From contig JANYGP010000062.1 of assembly GCA_025362315.1 (NCBI GenBank), forward strand, positions 1-64,000: a DNA stretch of 64,000 nucleotides, read 5' to 3'. The position numbers were made by a program, and so were the translations under genes. Below the pieces are notes generated by a model. That model saw nothing but the letters and a program-made list of their open reading frames with translations, was not told the DNA's origin and did not search any database. This stretch comes from Polaromonas sp. GTDB taxonomy: Bacteria; Pseudomonadota; Gammaproteobacteria; Burkholderiales; Burkholderiaceae_C. Each line of letters starts with the position of its first letter. Positions within the stretch are counted from its first letter, which is position 1. Below are positions 1 to 9,809 of this stretch, in pieces.

Positions 1-180
1 TACTTTCGCTTTGAACCAGGCGTCGTATTCGACAATGCTCTTCAGCGAATCGCGTACCAGCTGCGACACCGTAGTCTGGTTGTGCAGCGCATAAGACTTA
101 AGTGCGAAGTATTGCGACTTCGGCAAGTCAACGTTCAGGCGTTGGGTGCCTTCGGATGCAGCTATGAATTCGTTCGGCAT
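1..180 (-). CDS. Ribbon-helix-helix (CopG/ParD-like) protein, N-terminal part
   Basis: The minus strand opens with ATG at 180 and stays open for 60 codons to the window edge, so the 3' part is missing. The visible protein has a beta-strand-like stretch (TQRLNVDLP) followed by two helices (YFALKSYALH, then TVSQLVRDSLKSIVEY), the layout of ribbon-helix-helix DNA-binding antitoxins. Such proteins usually autoregulate a toxin-antitoxin pair, but no toxin is visible because the gene runs off the window. The family assignment rests on pattern only; a stand-alone RHH regulator is equally possible. Confidence 0.6.
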   Translation of the reverse strand, partial: MPNEFIAASEGTQRLNVDLPKSQYFALKSYALHNQTTVSQLVRDSLKSIVEYDAWFKAKV

Positions 181-327
181 GATAGTTTGAGTAAATGCGT
201 AAAACATCATATTATCAAAAACGCCCAAACTGATCAAAAACAATGACCTTTGCAACTCCCCTTGCAACTTTACGCCCAGCCCCAATGTCTGAGCGAAATA
301 TCAAATAACTAACAAGAAAGAGACCGC

Positions 328-1638
328 ATGGTCCCGCACCTGATTACTGCCTTGACTGGCCCCATCCACGAGCTTGAGCAGCGCATTCTGGACTCTACAC
401 CGGCCATTGAACGCTGGTTTCGGCTGGAATGGATGGAGCACACGCCTCCTTTTTACTGCGCAGTGGATGTGCGCAATGCTGGCTTCAAGTTGGCGCCCGT
501 CGACACAAACCTGTTCCCGGATGGCTGGAACAATCTGACACCAGAAATGTTGCCGCTGGCCGTACAGGCCGCCATGGCAGCCATTGAAAAAATCTGCCCG
601 GAAGCGCGCAATTTGCTGGTGGTTCTTGAAAACGACACCCTGAGCAGTTTTTACCTCGCCAATATTCTTCAGCTCAAGCGTATTTTTCATCAAGCGGGGC
701 TCAATGTGCGTTTTGGCTCACTGGATGCAGCCATCAAGACGCCCACCCAGCTCAAGCTGAACACGGGTGAAGCCATCACTCTGGAGCCTTTGGTGCGCAC
801 CGATCGCCGCCTGGGCCTGAAAGATTTTGACCCCTGCACGATTTTGCTGAACAACGACCTGGCAGCGGGCATTCCCGGCATGCTGGAGGACGTGAACGAA
901 CAGTACCTGCTGCCCCCGCTGCATGCAAGTAGCTCTGTGCGCAGCAAGGCCACGCATCTGAAGGCTTATGAAGAAGTGGCCAAGCGCTTTGGCAAGCTGA
1001 TTGGTGTTGACTCGTGGCTGATCAATCCCATGTTTGTGCATTGCGGCAAGGTCAATATGGCCCTGACCAAGGATTTTGAAAATCTGAAAGTCCAAGCCGA
1101 CGGCTTGCTGGTAAAAATCAGGCGCAAATACAAGGAATATGGCATTCATGAAAAGCCTTTCGTGCTGCTCAAATGCGACAGCGGCAGTGGCGAAGGCACC
1201 GGCGGCATGGGCATTTTGACGGTGCGTGATGTGAAAGACCTGGATGTCTGGGCCGCAAACAACATCAATAACAAAGGCGACAAAAAGCAGACCAGTCACC
1301 GCGTGATGGACATCATCATCCAGGAAGGCGTGCAAACCAACGAGCGCGTCAATGCTGCTGTGGCCGAGCCCGTGGTGTACATGATGGACAGGTATGTGGT
1401 GGGCGGTTTTTACCGCATTCACGCTGACCGCGGCATGGATGAAAACCTCAATGCCCCAGGTGCCAGTTACGTTCCGCTGGCGCTTGCTGAAAGCGGGAAA
1501 CTGCCCCAACCCGGCGAGATACCAGGCGCCAGCAGCCCGAACCGCTTTTACATGTATGGTGTCATTGCCCGTCTGGCCATGCTGGCAGCCAGCTATGAGC
1601 TGGAGGCCACAGACCCGGATGCTGAAATTTACGATTAG
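328..1638 (+). CDS. gshA: Glutamate-cysteine ligase (gshA, Acidithiobacillus-type family)
   Basis: This 436-residue protein matches the proteobacterial glutamate-cysteine ligase family first defined in Acidithiobacillus, which is unrelated in sequence to E. coli GshA. It makes gamma-glutamylcysteine in the cytoplasm, the first step of glutathione synthesis. A glycine-rich, ATP-binding-like stretch (CDSGSGEGTGGMGIL) lies near residue 288. The start ATG follows a purine-rich stretch (AAGAAAGAGA) about 5 nt upstream. The second pathway enzyme, gshB, lies 3.4 kb downstream on the same strand with two transporter genes between them. The minus-strand frames over it are shadows. Confidence 0.9.
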   Translation: MVPHLITALTGPIHELEQRILDSTPAIERWFRLEWMEHTPPFYCAVDVRNAGFKLAPVDTNLFPDGWNNLTPEMLPLAVQAAMAAIEKICPEARNLLVVLENDTLSSFYLANILQLKRIFHQAGLNVRFGSLDAAIKTPTQLKLNTGEAITLEPLVRTDRRLGLKDFDPCTILLNNDLAAGIPGMLEDVNEQYLLPPLHASSSVRSKATHLKAYEEVAKRFGKLIGVDSWLINPMFVHCGKVNMALTKDFENLKVQADGLLVKIRRKYKEYGIHEKPFVLLKCDSGSGEGTGGMGILTVRDVKDLDVWAANNINNKGDKKQTSHRVMDIIIQEGVQTNERVNAAVAEPVVYMMDRYVVGGFYRIHADRGMDENLNAPGASYVPLALAESGKLPQPGEIPGASSPNRFYMYGVIARLAMLAASYELEATDPDAEIYD

Positions 1639-1885
1639 CCAGACCTGGCGTTGGATTCTCGGCTGATTTTTAAATGTTTGAGGCCTGAAACGCATTAAAG
1701 ACGAGCTCTGACAGCTACTGAATGTATAGCAGATAACCAGAGTTTCATGACAGTTGCTGCAGTGCAACAAAATACGAATTAGTTAACAACACCCGGTTTT
1801 GGGGCATTCAAACTATGCCAAGCGGGTGCAAAATAGTGGTCCTTCAGCAACTGATTCCCGTTTTGACTGTGAACGGGACGTTTTT

Positions 1886-3754
1886 GTGTCTACTTCAAAA
1901 TCATCACTCTCCGCGCTCGTTCTGGGTGCGATAGGCATTGTTTACGGCGACATTGGCACCAGCGTTCTGTACGCCGTCAAAACTGTTTTTGCAGATGGGC
2001 ATGTGCCACTCACGCCAAACAACATCTACAGCATTTCATCGATATTTTTCTGGACCCTGACGGTCATCGTTTCCATCAAGTATGTGATGCTGGTGCTGCG
2101 GGCTGACAACCATGGCGAAGGCGGCACTGCGGCGTTGCTGGCGTTGGCGTCGAACGCTGTCAAGGACAAACCTGCGCTGCGCCGGCGGCTGCTGATTGTG
2201 GGCATGTTCGGTGCTGCGCTCTTTTATGGCGACGGCGTGATCACGCCCGCCATCTCGGTGTTGTCGGCAGTTGAAGGTCTGGAAATCGTCTCGCCCAAAT
2301 TTACCAAGTATGTGGTGCCCATCACGCTGGTCATCTTGCTGGCGTTGTTCATGGTGCAAAAGCGCGGTACCGGCGGAATCGGCAAGTTTTTTGGCCCCAT
2401 CACGTTGGTCTGGTTTGCTGCCATCGGGGTGTTTGGTGCCATACAAATTGCCGGCAACCCGGAAATTTTAAAAGCCTTGAGTCCGCATTACGCGCTGATG
2501 TTCATGTGGACCAGTCCTGGCACGACATTTTTAATTTTGGGCGCCATTGTTTTGTGTGTCACGGGCGCTGAAGCGCTGTACGCTGACATGGGTCACTTTG
2601 GCAAGCGGCCGATTCGCCTGGCCTGGTTTGCCGTTGTCATGCCCTCGTTGACGCTGAACTATTTTGGTCAGGGGGCGCTGCTCCTGAGCAATCCTGCAGC
2701 TGTTAAAAATCCGTTTTATCTGATGATGCCTGAATGGGCACTGCTGCCTATGGTGGCGCTTGCAACTGCGGCGACCGTGATTGCGTCTCAAGCATTGATA
2801 TCTGGCGCATTCAGTGCCACCAAGCAGATCATTCAGCTGGGCTACCTGCCGCGCCTGCAAATGACGCACACCAGCATCAAGGAAACCGGGCAAATTTATA
2901 TTCCGTTCATCAATTGGGCGCTGTTCGGGGCCATTGTGCTGGCGGTCATTTTCTTCAAGTCATCCGAGGCGCTGGCCACGGCTTACGGCATTGCAGTGTG
3001 CGGCAACATGCTGATCACAACCATCCTGACGTTTTATGTGGTGCGCTATGGCTGGAAGTACCCGCTCAGCTTGTGCATTGCAGCGACAGGTGTTTTCTTT
3101 GTAATTGACTTCGCATTTTTGGCCTCAAACATGCTGAAGTTCATTGAAGGCGGCTGGTTTCCCATTCTGGTGGCGGGTGCGATTTTTACGCTGATGGTCA
3201 CGTGGAAAGAAGGCCGTTTTATCCTCAATCAAAAGCTGCGTGAGGACGCCATCGAGCTGCCCAGCTTTTTGGAAGCGGTTTTTGTCAGCCCGCCCGCACG
3301 GGTTGAGGGCACTGCTGTGTTTTTAACGGCTGCACCGGGCACTGTGCCCAATGCGCTGCTCCACAACCTCAAGCACAACAAGGTGCTGCATGAGAACAAT
3401 TTGTTTGTCACAGTGCGCAGCCATGAAGTACCCTGGATTGGCATGAACAAGCGGCTGGAAATTGAGTCATTGGGTCACCACTGCTGGCAGGTTGTGGTGA
3501 ACTATGGCTTCAAAAACAACCCTGATTTGCCCAAGGCACTGCAGCACATCAAAGGCCGCGGTTGTGATCTGGATGCCATGACGACCAGCTACTTTTTATC
3601 GCGCGACATCATTGTTCCCACTGTGGGCGGTGGTATGGCGCAGTGGCGTGAAAAGTTGTTTGCCCAGATGCACCGCAACGCAGGCTCTGCTGCTGACTTT
3701 TTAAGCCTGCCAAACAACGCCGTGGTAGAGCTGGGCAGCAAGATTGAAATCTGA
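1886..3754 (+). CDS. kup: Kup-family potassium uptake permease
   Basis: This is a low-affinity K+/H+ symporter of the Kup/TrkD family in the inner membrane. The N-terminal signature [20 protein letters not shown] and about twelve hydrophobic segments are visible, followed by a soluble C-terminal part of about 150 residues ending GSKIEI. The frame is open from a TTG at 1799, but I choose the GTG at 1886. It is preceded 5 nt upstream by CGGGACG and gives 622 residues, the same as E. coli Kup, with the conserved motif just after the start. The gap to gshA is 247 bp, so it may have its own promoter. Confidence 0.9.
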   Translation: MSTSKSSLSALVLGAIGIVYGDIGTSVLYAVKTVFADGHVPLTPNNIYSISSIFFWTLTVIVSIKYVMLVLRADNHGEGGTAALLALASNAVKDKPALRRRLLIVGMFGAALFYGDGVITPAISVLSAVEGLEIVSPKFTKYVVPITLVILLALFMVQKRGTGGIGKFFGPITLVWFAAIGVFGAIQIAGNPEILKALSPHYALMFMWTSPGTTFLILGAIVLCVTGAEALYADMGHFGKRPIRLAWFAVVMPSLTLNYFGQGALLLSNPAAVKNPFYLMMPEWALLPMVALATAATVIASQALISGAFSATKQIIQLGYLPRLQMTHTSIKETGQIYIPFINWALFGAIVLAVIFFKSSEALATAYGIAVCGNMLITTILTFYVVRYGWKYPLSLCIAATGVFFVIDFAFLASNMLKFIEGGWFPILVAGAIFTLMVTWKEGRFILNQKLREDAIELPSFLEAVFVSPPARVEGTAVFLTAAPGTVPNALLHNLKHNKVLHENNLFVTVRSHEVPWIGMNKRLEIESLGHHCWQVVVNYGFKNNPDLPKALQHIKGRGCDLDAMTTSYFLSRDIIVPTVGGGMAQWREKLFAQMHRNAGSAADFLSLPNNAVVELGSKIEI

Positions 3755-3767
3755 TCAACGTTGATGC

Positions 3768-3802
3768 GTTGACCTGTTGACCTTGACCTGTTGACCTGTT
3801 CA
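3768..3802. repeat. Short tandem repeat, TTGACCTG units
   Basis: Four imperfect units of about 8 bp (one shortened to 6 bp) lie between the kup stop and the GTG start of the BenE-type permease. The array ends about 10 nt before the GTG and occupies the place of its ribosome binding site, for which I see no good candidate. Confidence 0.7.
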
Positions 3803-3812
3803 CTTTACGGCT

Positions 3813-5018
3813 GTGCAATTTTTCAAAGACCTCACGCCTGGTGCCTTCACCGCAGGTTTTGTCGCGGTGCTGGTCGGCTTTACCTCATCGGTTGCCATTG
3901 TGTTTCAGGCGGCGCAGGCCTTTCAGGCCACACCCGCACAAATATCTTCGTGGATGTGGGCGCTGGGCATTGGCATGGGGCTGTGCACTGTGCTGCCTTC
4001 GCTGTACTACAAAAAGCCGATCATGGTGGCATGGTCAACACCGGGTGCCGCAGTGCTGGCCACCGCGGGCGTTGCAGGTGGCGTTTCAGGAGGTTTCAGC
4101 ATGGCCGAGGCGGTGGGCGCTTTTATGGTCAGCGCAGCGCTCATCACGCTGTGCGGTGTGACGGGCTGGTTTGAAAAGGTCATGATGCGCATTCCGGTGG
4201 CGATTGCTTCGGCCTTGCTGGCGGGGGTGCTGGCGCGCTTTGGCATGCAGGGTTTTACCGCTGCACAGACCGCCTTGCCGCTGGTGCTGCTGATGCTGCT
4301 TGTCTATCTGCTGGCTAGGCGCTTGATGCCGCGCTATGCAGTTGTGGCAACTTTGCTGGCTGGCATTGCGTATGCAGCACTCAGGGGCCAGCTGTCTGCC
4401 CAATCCATCCGTTTTACTTTCACGCTGCCGGTGTTGGTGGTGCCGCAATTCACATTCAGTGCGGTGGTGAGCCTGGCATTGCCCTTGTTCGTGGTCACGA
4501 TGGCTTCACAAAATTTGCCGGGTGTGGCAGCGATTCGGGCCACTGGGTATGGGGGGCAGATTCCGGTGTCCAAAGTGATCACACTGACAGGCCTCGCCAC
4601 CCTGGCGCTGGCGCCGTTCGGCGCATTTGCCTTGAACCTGAGTGCCATCACGGCTGCCATTGTGATGGGCAAAGAAGCCCATGCCGACGCTGACAAACGC
4701 TACACAGCCGCCGTCAGTTGCGGCCTGATCTATCTGGTGATTGGCACGTTTGGAGCGGCCGTCACCAGCCTGCTTGCAGCTTTTCCCAAAGAACTGGTGG
4801 CTGCCATTGCGGGGCTGGCATTGCTGGGAACCATTGGTGCTGGCCTGGCTGCAGCGGTCAGGGACGAGGCGCACCGTGAAGCCGCTCTCGTCACGTTTTT
4901 GGTAACTCTTTCTGGCGTGGTGATTGCCGGGATCGGATCGGCTTTCTGGGGCGTGGCAGCCGGCGCACTCGCCCTGTTTGTACAACAATACCGGCAAGCT
5001 GAAAATACCCAACCCTAA
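3813..5018 (+). CDS. BenE-family (benzoate/H+ symporter-like) permease
   Basis: This 401-residue integral membrane protein of the BenE family has about eleven to twelve hydrophobic segments and the family-typical opening FFKDLTPGAFTAGFVAVLVG. The start is GTG and begins QFFKDL directly. The family is named for benzoate uptake, but no aromatic catabolism genes are nearby, so the substrate is unknown. It sits 58 bp after kup and 17 bp before gshB and is probably co-transcribed with them. I therefore leave the gene symbol empty. Confidence 0.82.
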   Translation: MQFFKDLTPGAFTAGFVAVLVGFTSSVAIVFQAAQAFQATPAQISSWMWALGIGMGLCTVLPSLYYKKPIMVAWSTPGAAVLATAGVAGGVSGGFSMAEAVGAFMVSAALITLCGVTGWFEKVMMRIPVAIASALLAGVLARFGMQGFTAAQTALPLVLLMLLVYLLARRLMPRYAVVATLLAGIAYAALRGQLSAQSIRFTFTLPVLVVPQFTFSAVVSLALPLFVVTMASQNLPGVAAIRATGYGGQIPVSKVITLTGLATLALAPFGAFALNLSAITAAIVMGKEAHADADKRYTAAVSCGLIYLVIGTFGAAVTSLLAAFPKELVAAIAGLALLGTIGAGLAAAVRDEAHREAALVTFLVTLSGVVIAGIGSAFWGVAAGALALFVQQYRQAENTQP

Positions 5019-5035
5019 TGTGAACCCAGGCCATC

Positions 5036-6025
5036 ATGCAAATACTGTTTGTCGCTGACCCGCTCGAATCCTTCCAGATTTACAAAGACACCACGTTTGC
5101 GATGATGCGCGAGCTGCAAAATCGCGGCCATACCCTGGCCGCATGTGAGACCAAAGACATTCGCTGGCTGCAGGGCGAGTGCGTGACCGGGTTTGTTCGG
5201 GACATCACACTTACCAGCGTGCAAGCGAGTGATTCGGGTCATGTAGGGCATGCTATTGACTGGTTTACGGCCGAACAGTCGCACCCCAACGAGCGACCGC
5301 AGGCCCTGAAAGACTTTGACGCGGTTGTGATGCGCAAGGACCCGCCGTTTGACAGCGAGTTTTTTTACAGCACGCACCTGCTCGAGCAAGCCGAACGCGA
5401 AGGCGCCAGAGTCTTCAACAAGCCGCGCGCCCTGCGTGACCACCCTGAAAAGCTGGCCATCATGGAGTTCCCGCAGTTCATCGGCCCGACGCTGGTCACG
5501 CGTGACGCAAGTGACATCAAACGCTTTCATGCCGAGCACCAGGACATTATTTTGAAGCCGCTCGATGGCATGGGCGGCATGGGGATTTTTCGCGTCAAGG
5601 CCGACGGCCTGAACCTGGGCAGCGTGACAGAAACGCTGAACAAAAACGGCGCACAAAGCGTGATGGTGCAAAAGTTTTTGCCTGAAATTGTCAAGGGCGA
5701 CAAACGCATTTTGGTGATTGGCGGCAAGCCTGTGCCTTTCAGTCTGGCCCGCATTCCGCAAGGCACTGAAGTGCGTGGCAACCTGGCCGTGGGCGGCAAA
5801 GGTGTGGCTCAAAGCCTGTCAACACGTGACCTTGAAATTGCCAATTCAGTTGGCCCGGTATTGGCGGCACGTGGCCTGCTGCTGGCGGGCATCGACGTGA
5901 TTGGTGACTGCGTGACTGAAATCAACGTGACCAGCCCAACCTGCTTTCAGGAAATCACGGACCAGACGGGTTTTGATGTGGCAGCGATGTTTGTGGATGC
6001 GCTGGAGGCGGCGTTGACCGCCTGA
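5036..6025 (+). CDS. gshB: Glutathione synthetase
   Basis: ATP-dependent ligation of gamma-glutamylcysteine and glycine completes glutathione synthesis. The 329-residue protein (E. coli GshB has 316) starts MQILFVADPLESFQIYKDTT and has the ATP-grasp features ILKPLDGMGGMGIFRV and EINVTSPTCFQEI characteristic of prokaryotic GshB. Its stop codon abuts the stop of the convergent amidotransferase gene with no base between them, so no intrinsic terminator fits between the two genes. Confidence 0.95.
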   Translation: MQILFVADPLESFQIYKDTTFAMMRELQNRGHTLAACETKDIRWLQGECVTGFVRDITLTSVQASDSGHVGHAIDWFTAEQSHPNERPQALKDFDAVVMRKDPPFDSEFFYSTHLLEQAEREGARVFNKPRALRDHPEKLAIMEFPQFIGPTLVTRDASDIKRFHAEHQDIILKPLDGMGGMGIFRVKADGLNLGSVTETLNKNGAQSVMVQKFLPEIVKGDKRILVIGGKPVPFSLARIPQGTEVRGNLAVGGKGVAQSLSTRDLEIANSVGPVLAARGLLLAGIDVIGDCVTEINVTSPTCFQEITDQTGFDVAAMFVDALEAALTA

Positions 6026-6823
6026 TCATGCGGTAACCAGGGCGCCATCGGCAAACACCCGCAAGGCACCGGGCTCAAATGCCGTCCAGGTCTCGTTGGT
6101 GGTCAGCGGCGCACTGACCACCACAGCCACCCGGTCTGAGGCGGTGGTGTGATCGGCAAAATTGATGCTGACGTCTTCGTCGCACAGTGTGGCGTGGGCA
6201 AAGGGGTGCCTGCGCTCCACGTAGTACAGACGCTGCGAGTCTGCTTTGGTTGAGGCATGTGCCCACAGTGCCTGACCATTGCTGAGCAGGAAATTGAAGG
6301 TGCCAAAAGGCGCAATTCTTGCTGCCAGCTCCCGCAGCGTCAGCGTGAGTTCGGCGATGCTGGGCACGTCCGCATGCGACTTGGCCAGCTCCTGCATGAT
6401 CCAGCAAAACGCGCGTTCACTGTCGGTAGTGCCGACCGGCCTGAAGCTGCCGTGCAGGCGCGGCGCAAAATCTCTCAAGTCACCATTGTGTGCAAACACC
6501 CAATAGCGGCCCCACAACTCACGCACAAACGGATGGCAGTTTTCAAGCGCTACCCTGCCCTGCGTGGCCTTCCGGATGTGAGAGATAACGTTGCGGCTTT
6601 TGATCGGGTAACGGCTGATCAGTTCAGCGACAGGCGACGAGCAGGCACTTTGATGATCAACAAAATGGCGCAGGCCTTTGTCCCCGTTTTCTTCACCTTC
6701 AAAAAACGCGATGCCCCAGCCATCGGCGTGGTGGTCGGTGTTGCCGCCACGCTGGGCAAAACCGCGAAAACTGAAAGTCACATCAGTGGGCGCATTACAG
6801 TTCATGCCAAGCAGTTGGCACAT
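6026..6823 (-). CDS. Class-II glutamine amidotransferase (YafJ-like)
   Basis: The protein has 265 residues with Cys2 (MCQLLGMNCN), which becomes the N-terminal nucleophile of an Ntn-type glutaminase domain after Met removal. The family-typical segments GGNTDHHADGWGIAFFEG and WVFAHNGDL are present. It resembles E. coli YafJ, a stand-alone glutaminase domain whose acceptor substrate is unknown. It lies 15 bp after the tautomerase gene on the same strand, probably in one transcript. Confidence 0.85.
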   Translation of the reverse strand: MCQLLGMNCNAPTDVTFSFRGFAQRGGNTDHHADGWGIAFFEGEENGDKGLRHFVDHQSACSSPVAELISRYPIKSRNVISHIRKATQGRVALENCHPFVRELWGRYWVFAHNGDLRDFAPRLHGSFRPVGTTDSERAFCWIMQELAKSHADVPSIAELTLTLRELAARIAPFGTFNFLLSNGQALWAHASTKADSQRLYYVERRHPFAHATLCDEDVSINFADHTTASDRVAVVVSAPLTTNETWTAFEPGALRVFADGALVTA

Positions 6824-6838
6824 GGGCAGATTCCTGGC

Positions 6839-7030
6839 TCAGTCGCGCGGCTCTGACCAGAGCTTGCCGCCAGTTGCCCAGTTCTCGCGCTTGATGTCGG
6901 TGATGATGATGTCCACCGATTCAGGCACACCACCGAGGATTTCTACACTGACACGCGTGATTTCGGCCACCAGTTTTTTCTTCTGGTCCACGGTGCGGCC
7001 TGCCATCATTTCGACGTGATAGGTGGGCAT
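6839..7030 (-). CDS. 4-oxalocrotonate tautomerase-family protein
   Basis: This is a 63-residue tautomerase. I choose the ATG at 7030 because it places Pro directly after Met (MPTYHVEMMAGRTVDQKK), as the family needs for its catalytic N-terminal proline, and because AAGGATG lies just upstream. A longer reading frame to 7081 would bury that proline. The mid-protein segment VSVEILGGVPESVDIIITDI and the ending ENWATGGKLW fit the family. Substrate and pathway are unknown. Confidence 0.85.
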   Translation of the reverse strand: MPTYHVEMMAGRTVDQKKKLVAEITRVSVEILGGVPESVDIIITDIKRENWATGGKLWSEPRD

Positions 7031-7081
7031 CAAACATCCTTTGAAATCATTGTTGAACTGAAAAGTTTGGGGCAATTGCAA

Positions 7082-9673
7082 CTACCAGGCTGCATGTGGC
7101 TCAGCCTGCCTTGCAGCACTTGCCGTCATGCGTGGCATGTTTGCCTGACTTTGTGCCGTGGCTGCATCAACAACCCCGTCAAGGGCCTTCGCCACCACGC
7201 CATGGGACTTGATGGGACGCAGCAGGCGCTGGGCAATCAGCTTTTCGCAGCTGCGCTGCGTCATGGAATGGGGCCGCCCGCCGTGGCTGATAAACATGAA
7301 CAGCGTTGCCTTGGTAGACGCCCAAACCAGCTGCGCGCGCAGCCATTGGTGCTTTGAATACAGGTCCACCCAGCTGCCAGCCTTGAGGCTTCGCAGCACT
7401 GCAGCTGCGTGCTCCCTGACCTGTTCGCTGGATGCCAGTACCGCCAGTGCAGGCTCCGGCACTGCCTGGGCAGGCTCGCCTTCAGCGCCATTGCCAAGCT
7501 GAATTGCGGGCAACTTATCGGCTGATTCTGCTGAAATGATCTCTGTCAGTTCAGCAGGCTGTGTGGGTTGGGTGTCCTCAAAACCTGCAGCATCCAGATC
7601 ATTGCGACCCAGCCACAGGGGCGCATCAGACTGGGCACGCAAATTTTCCAGCCGCTCGGCGGGCGACACTTCAATGTCTTGCGCTTCCAGCAATGCTGCT
7701 GAAGATTCCTCGGCATCGCGCTGGCTTTTCAGGCGGCGCAACTTGAGCACCGGGCGATGCAGCTTCATCAAAGAATCGAAAAACTCTTCGTTTTCATTGG
7801 CAGACTGGCCCAGCAGCGCCAACCCGCTGTGCAGCTTGTCCAGCAGGCCCGGAATCATTTCAATCAACTTGGCAGGCTGCTTGAGTGTCACATCGTGCTT
7901 GACGCTCCACACCAGGTCAGGCACAACCAGGCCGTAGCTGCCAGGGTCAATCTGGTTGCGGTCATCTGCCAGACGGGCATGCGCCATCACCAGGGCCCAG
8001 GGGCCAAATAAAAAGTCCAGCACATTGCCAGGCACCTGCTGCAAATCAGAACGACTGGACAACTCAAACGCAATGTGGTCAGCACTGGTTTGTCGCTCCT
8101 CTGCAAAGTGCAGTGCTTGCAGTACTTTCTGGCGCTTGTCAAAGTCCTGTTGGTCCAGCGCATTCCATTTGCTTTCCAGCTGTCCCAGGGCCACTGCAAA
8201 TGGCTGCGCATCTGCAACCGGGCCGGCATTGAGCTGGTTAAAGCGCTGCGTAATGTCATTGAAAAAACCGGCAAACTCATCGCTGAATTCATCGTTGTAC
8301 TTGAAGCTGCGCTGCGCAACGCGTTCCATCAGCAGGCGAGCTGGATGACGCTCGTCGCTGAAAAATCGCGGGTCAACCAGCGTCAGCCGCAGCAGTGATG
8401 GCTCCAGCGCCACAATGGATTCACGCACCGGGCTCAAGAGCCGCGGGTCTTGCGCCACCTGGTTGACCAGCTCCCGCACCACTTCCAGCCCCAAGACCTG
8501 ACTGACTTTGGTGGCCTCTTTTTTAAGCTCGGTGCGCACCAGAGCCCTGGCCCGGGACGTGCCGTACGGACCCCAAACCTGCTCGCTCAAAGCTGCCGTG
8601 CTGTTGACCATGCGCTGGGGCCTGTCAACAACTGGCATGCGTGCAAGGCGTGACTGTTCAACAGCGTCAATCGCGTCAACCGGTGCTGGTGCGCTGTGCG
8701 GTGCTGCCTTCAGGGCTGCCAGTTCTTGCTCAATGTCGTCGTAATAAGGCGCGGCCAGGAACTGGTCAGTGTCTGCAACATAGCCTGCCAAAAAGTCCCG
8801 CATCAAGCCGTTTTTGACATTCAGGTCTGACAGGTCAGCCACATTCAAAACGTCGGTGTCATTCCCGTCTGGCATGCCACTTTGCGATTGCTTTCCTGGG
8901 CCTCGATGAGATGGGGTGTTCAAACTGCCGAAAGTAGATGCAGCGGCCTGCGTTTTCCCCGACGACGCCGCTGAACTTGCGCCCGGGACTGCCCCTTGAA
9001 CGGGTGTGGATGGCTGCAGGCGATATTGGTAGCCTGCAGCCGGGATTCTGGCCTGCTTGAGGGTTTTGACCGTACCCGCGTAGATGCGAGCCAGCTCCAG
9101 GCCCAACGGTTTGGTCAACACTTTGAAAAATGGGACAGCCGCCGCGCTGCCGTCGAGCGTGCTGGACGCCATGCCTTGCAGAACCCGGGTAAAGACTTCG
9201 GGCTTCATCGGGTTGCGCTCTGGCATGACACTTCCCAATCCCAAAGCAGAGCTGATCAGCGCATTTAATTCGCCCAACGCCAGTTCAACGCCGGGAAGCA
9301 AATTTTGCAGCAGCCGCTGGCCATCAATGGCCTGGGTCAGGGCTGCATCGTCAACCAGGCCAAAAGCCATGGGACCAGACCGCTGAAAATTGAAAATTGC
9401 TGGTGTGGCTGCCGGTTTGTGCTCTGCGGTTTTGACAAACTCTGCCATCAGGTCAGTTGTGTAGCGTTGACTCCAGAGCTTTTTGTGGGCCAGCAGGTAT
9501 CGCCAACTGGCAGCTATTTCGTCACGCTCGGCTATTTTCAGGCTCTTTGTTTCAAGCAACTGCAACTCGCCAGCGGCTTGATCCATGCAGCGTTCAAGAG
9601 CGGGTCCTGCAGCATTGGAAGCTTCTTGAAAACACTGAAAAAGAATGTCAGGTTGTGCAGCCATCAGGGTCAA
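7082..9673 (-). CDS. DUF1631 family protein of unknown function
   Basis: This 863-residue soluble protein matches the DUF1631 family found mainly in beta- and gammaproteobacteria (N-terminus DILFQCFQEASNAAGPALER, segment SWRYLLAHKKLWSQRY). I see no membrane segment and no catalytic motif. A low-complexity, Pro/Ala/Ser-rich stretch around residues 220-265 separates N- and C-terminal parts. ATG at 9664 is an alternative start. The upstream gap to the MocR gene is 136 bp. Its function is unknown. Confidence 0.8.
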   Translation of the reverse strand: MTLMAAQPDILFQCFQEASNAAGPALERCMDQAAGELQLLETKSLKIAERDEIAASWRYLLAHKKLWSQRYTTDLMAEFVKTAEHKPAATPAIFNFQRSGPMAFGLVDDAALTQAIDGQRLLQNLLPGVELALGELNALISSALGLGSVMPERNPMKPEVFTRVLQGMASSTLDGSAAAVPFFKVLTKPLGLELARIYAGTVKTLKQARIPAAGYQYRLQPSTPVQGAVPGASSAASSGKTQAAASTFGSLNTPSHRGPGKQSQSGMPDGNDTDVLNVADLSDLNVKNGLMRDFLAGYVADTDQFLAAPYYDDIEQELAALKAAPHSAPAPVDAIDAVEQSRLARMPVVDRPQRMVNSTAALSEQVWGPYGTSRARALVRTELKKEATKVSQVLGLEVVRELVNQVAQDPRLLSPVRESIVALEPSLLRLTLVDPRFFSDERHPARLLMERVAQRSFKYNDEFSDEFAGFFNDITQRFNQLNAGPVADAQPFAVALGQLESKWNALDQQDFDKRQKVLQALHFAEERQTSADHIAFELSSRSDLQQVPGNVLDFLFGPWALVMAHARLADDRNQIDPGSYGLVVPDLVWSVKHDVTLKQPAKLIEMIPGLLDKLHSGLALLGQSANENEEFFDSLMKLHRPVLKLRRLKSQRDAEESSAALLEAQDIEVSPAERLENLRAQSDAPLWLGRNDLDAAGFEDTQPTQPAELTEIISAESADKLPAIQLGNGAEGEPAQAVPEPALAVLASSEQVREHAAAVLRSLKAGSWVDLYSKHQWLRAQLVWASTKATLFMFISHGGRPHSMTQRSCEKLIAQRLLRPIKSHGVVAKALDGVVDAATAQSQANMPRMTASAARQAEPHAAW

Positions 9674-9809
9674 AATACCAGAAAAATAGCCAGCTGGATG
9701 GCCGGATTGCCTTGAGATTATCGATTAAACACATACAAAATAGCTGGAATGCAAATTCTTTCACCGGTTGCAATTACACACAATTACTGAATGGCTGGTG
9801 TTTTGATGG

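Noticed and set aside
718-1770. Long minus-strand frame (350 codons) over gshA
   Set aside because: It is rich in His/Gln/Val as expected for the antisense of a coding frame, has no family and lies opposite a clear gshA.
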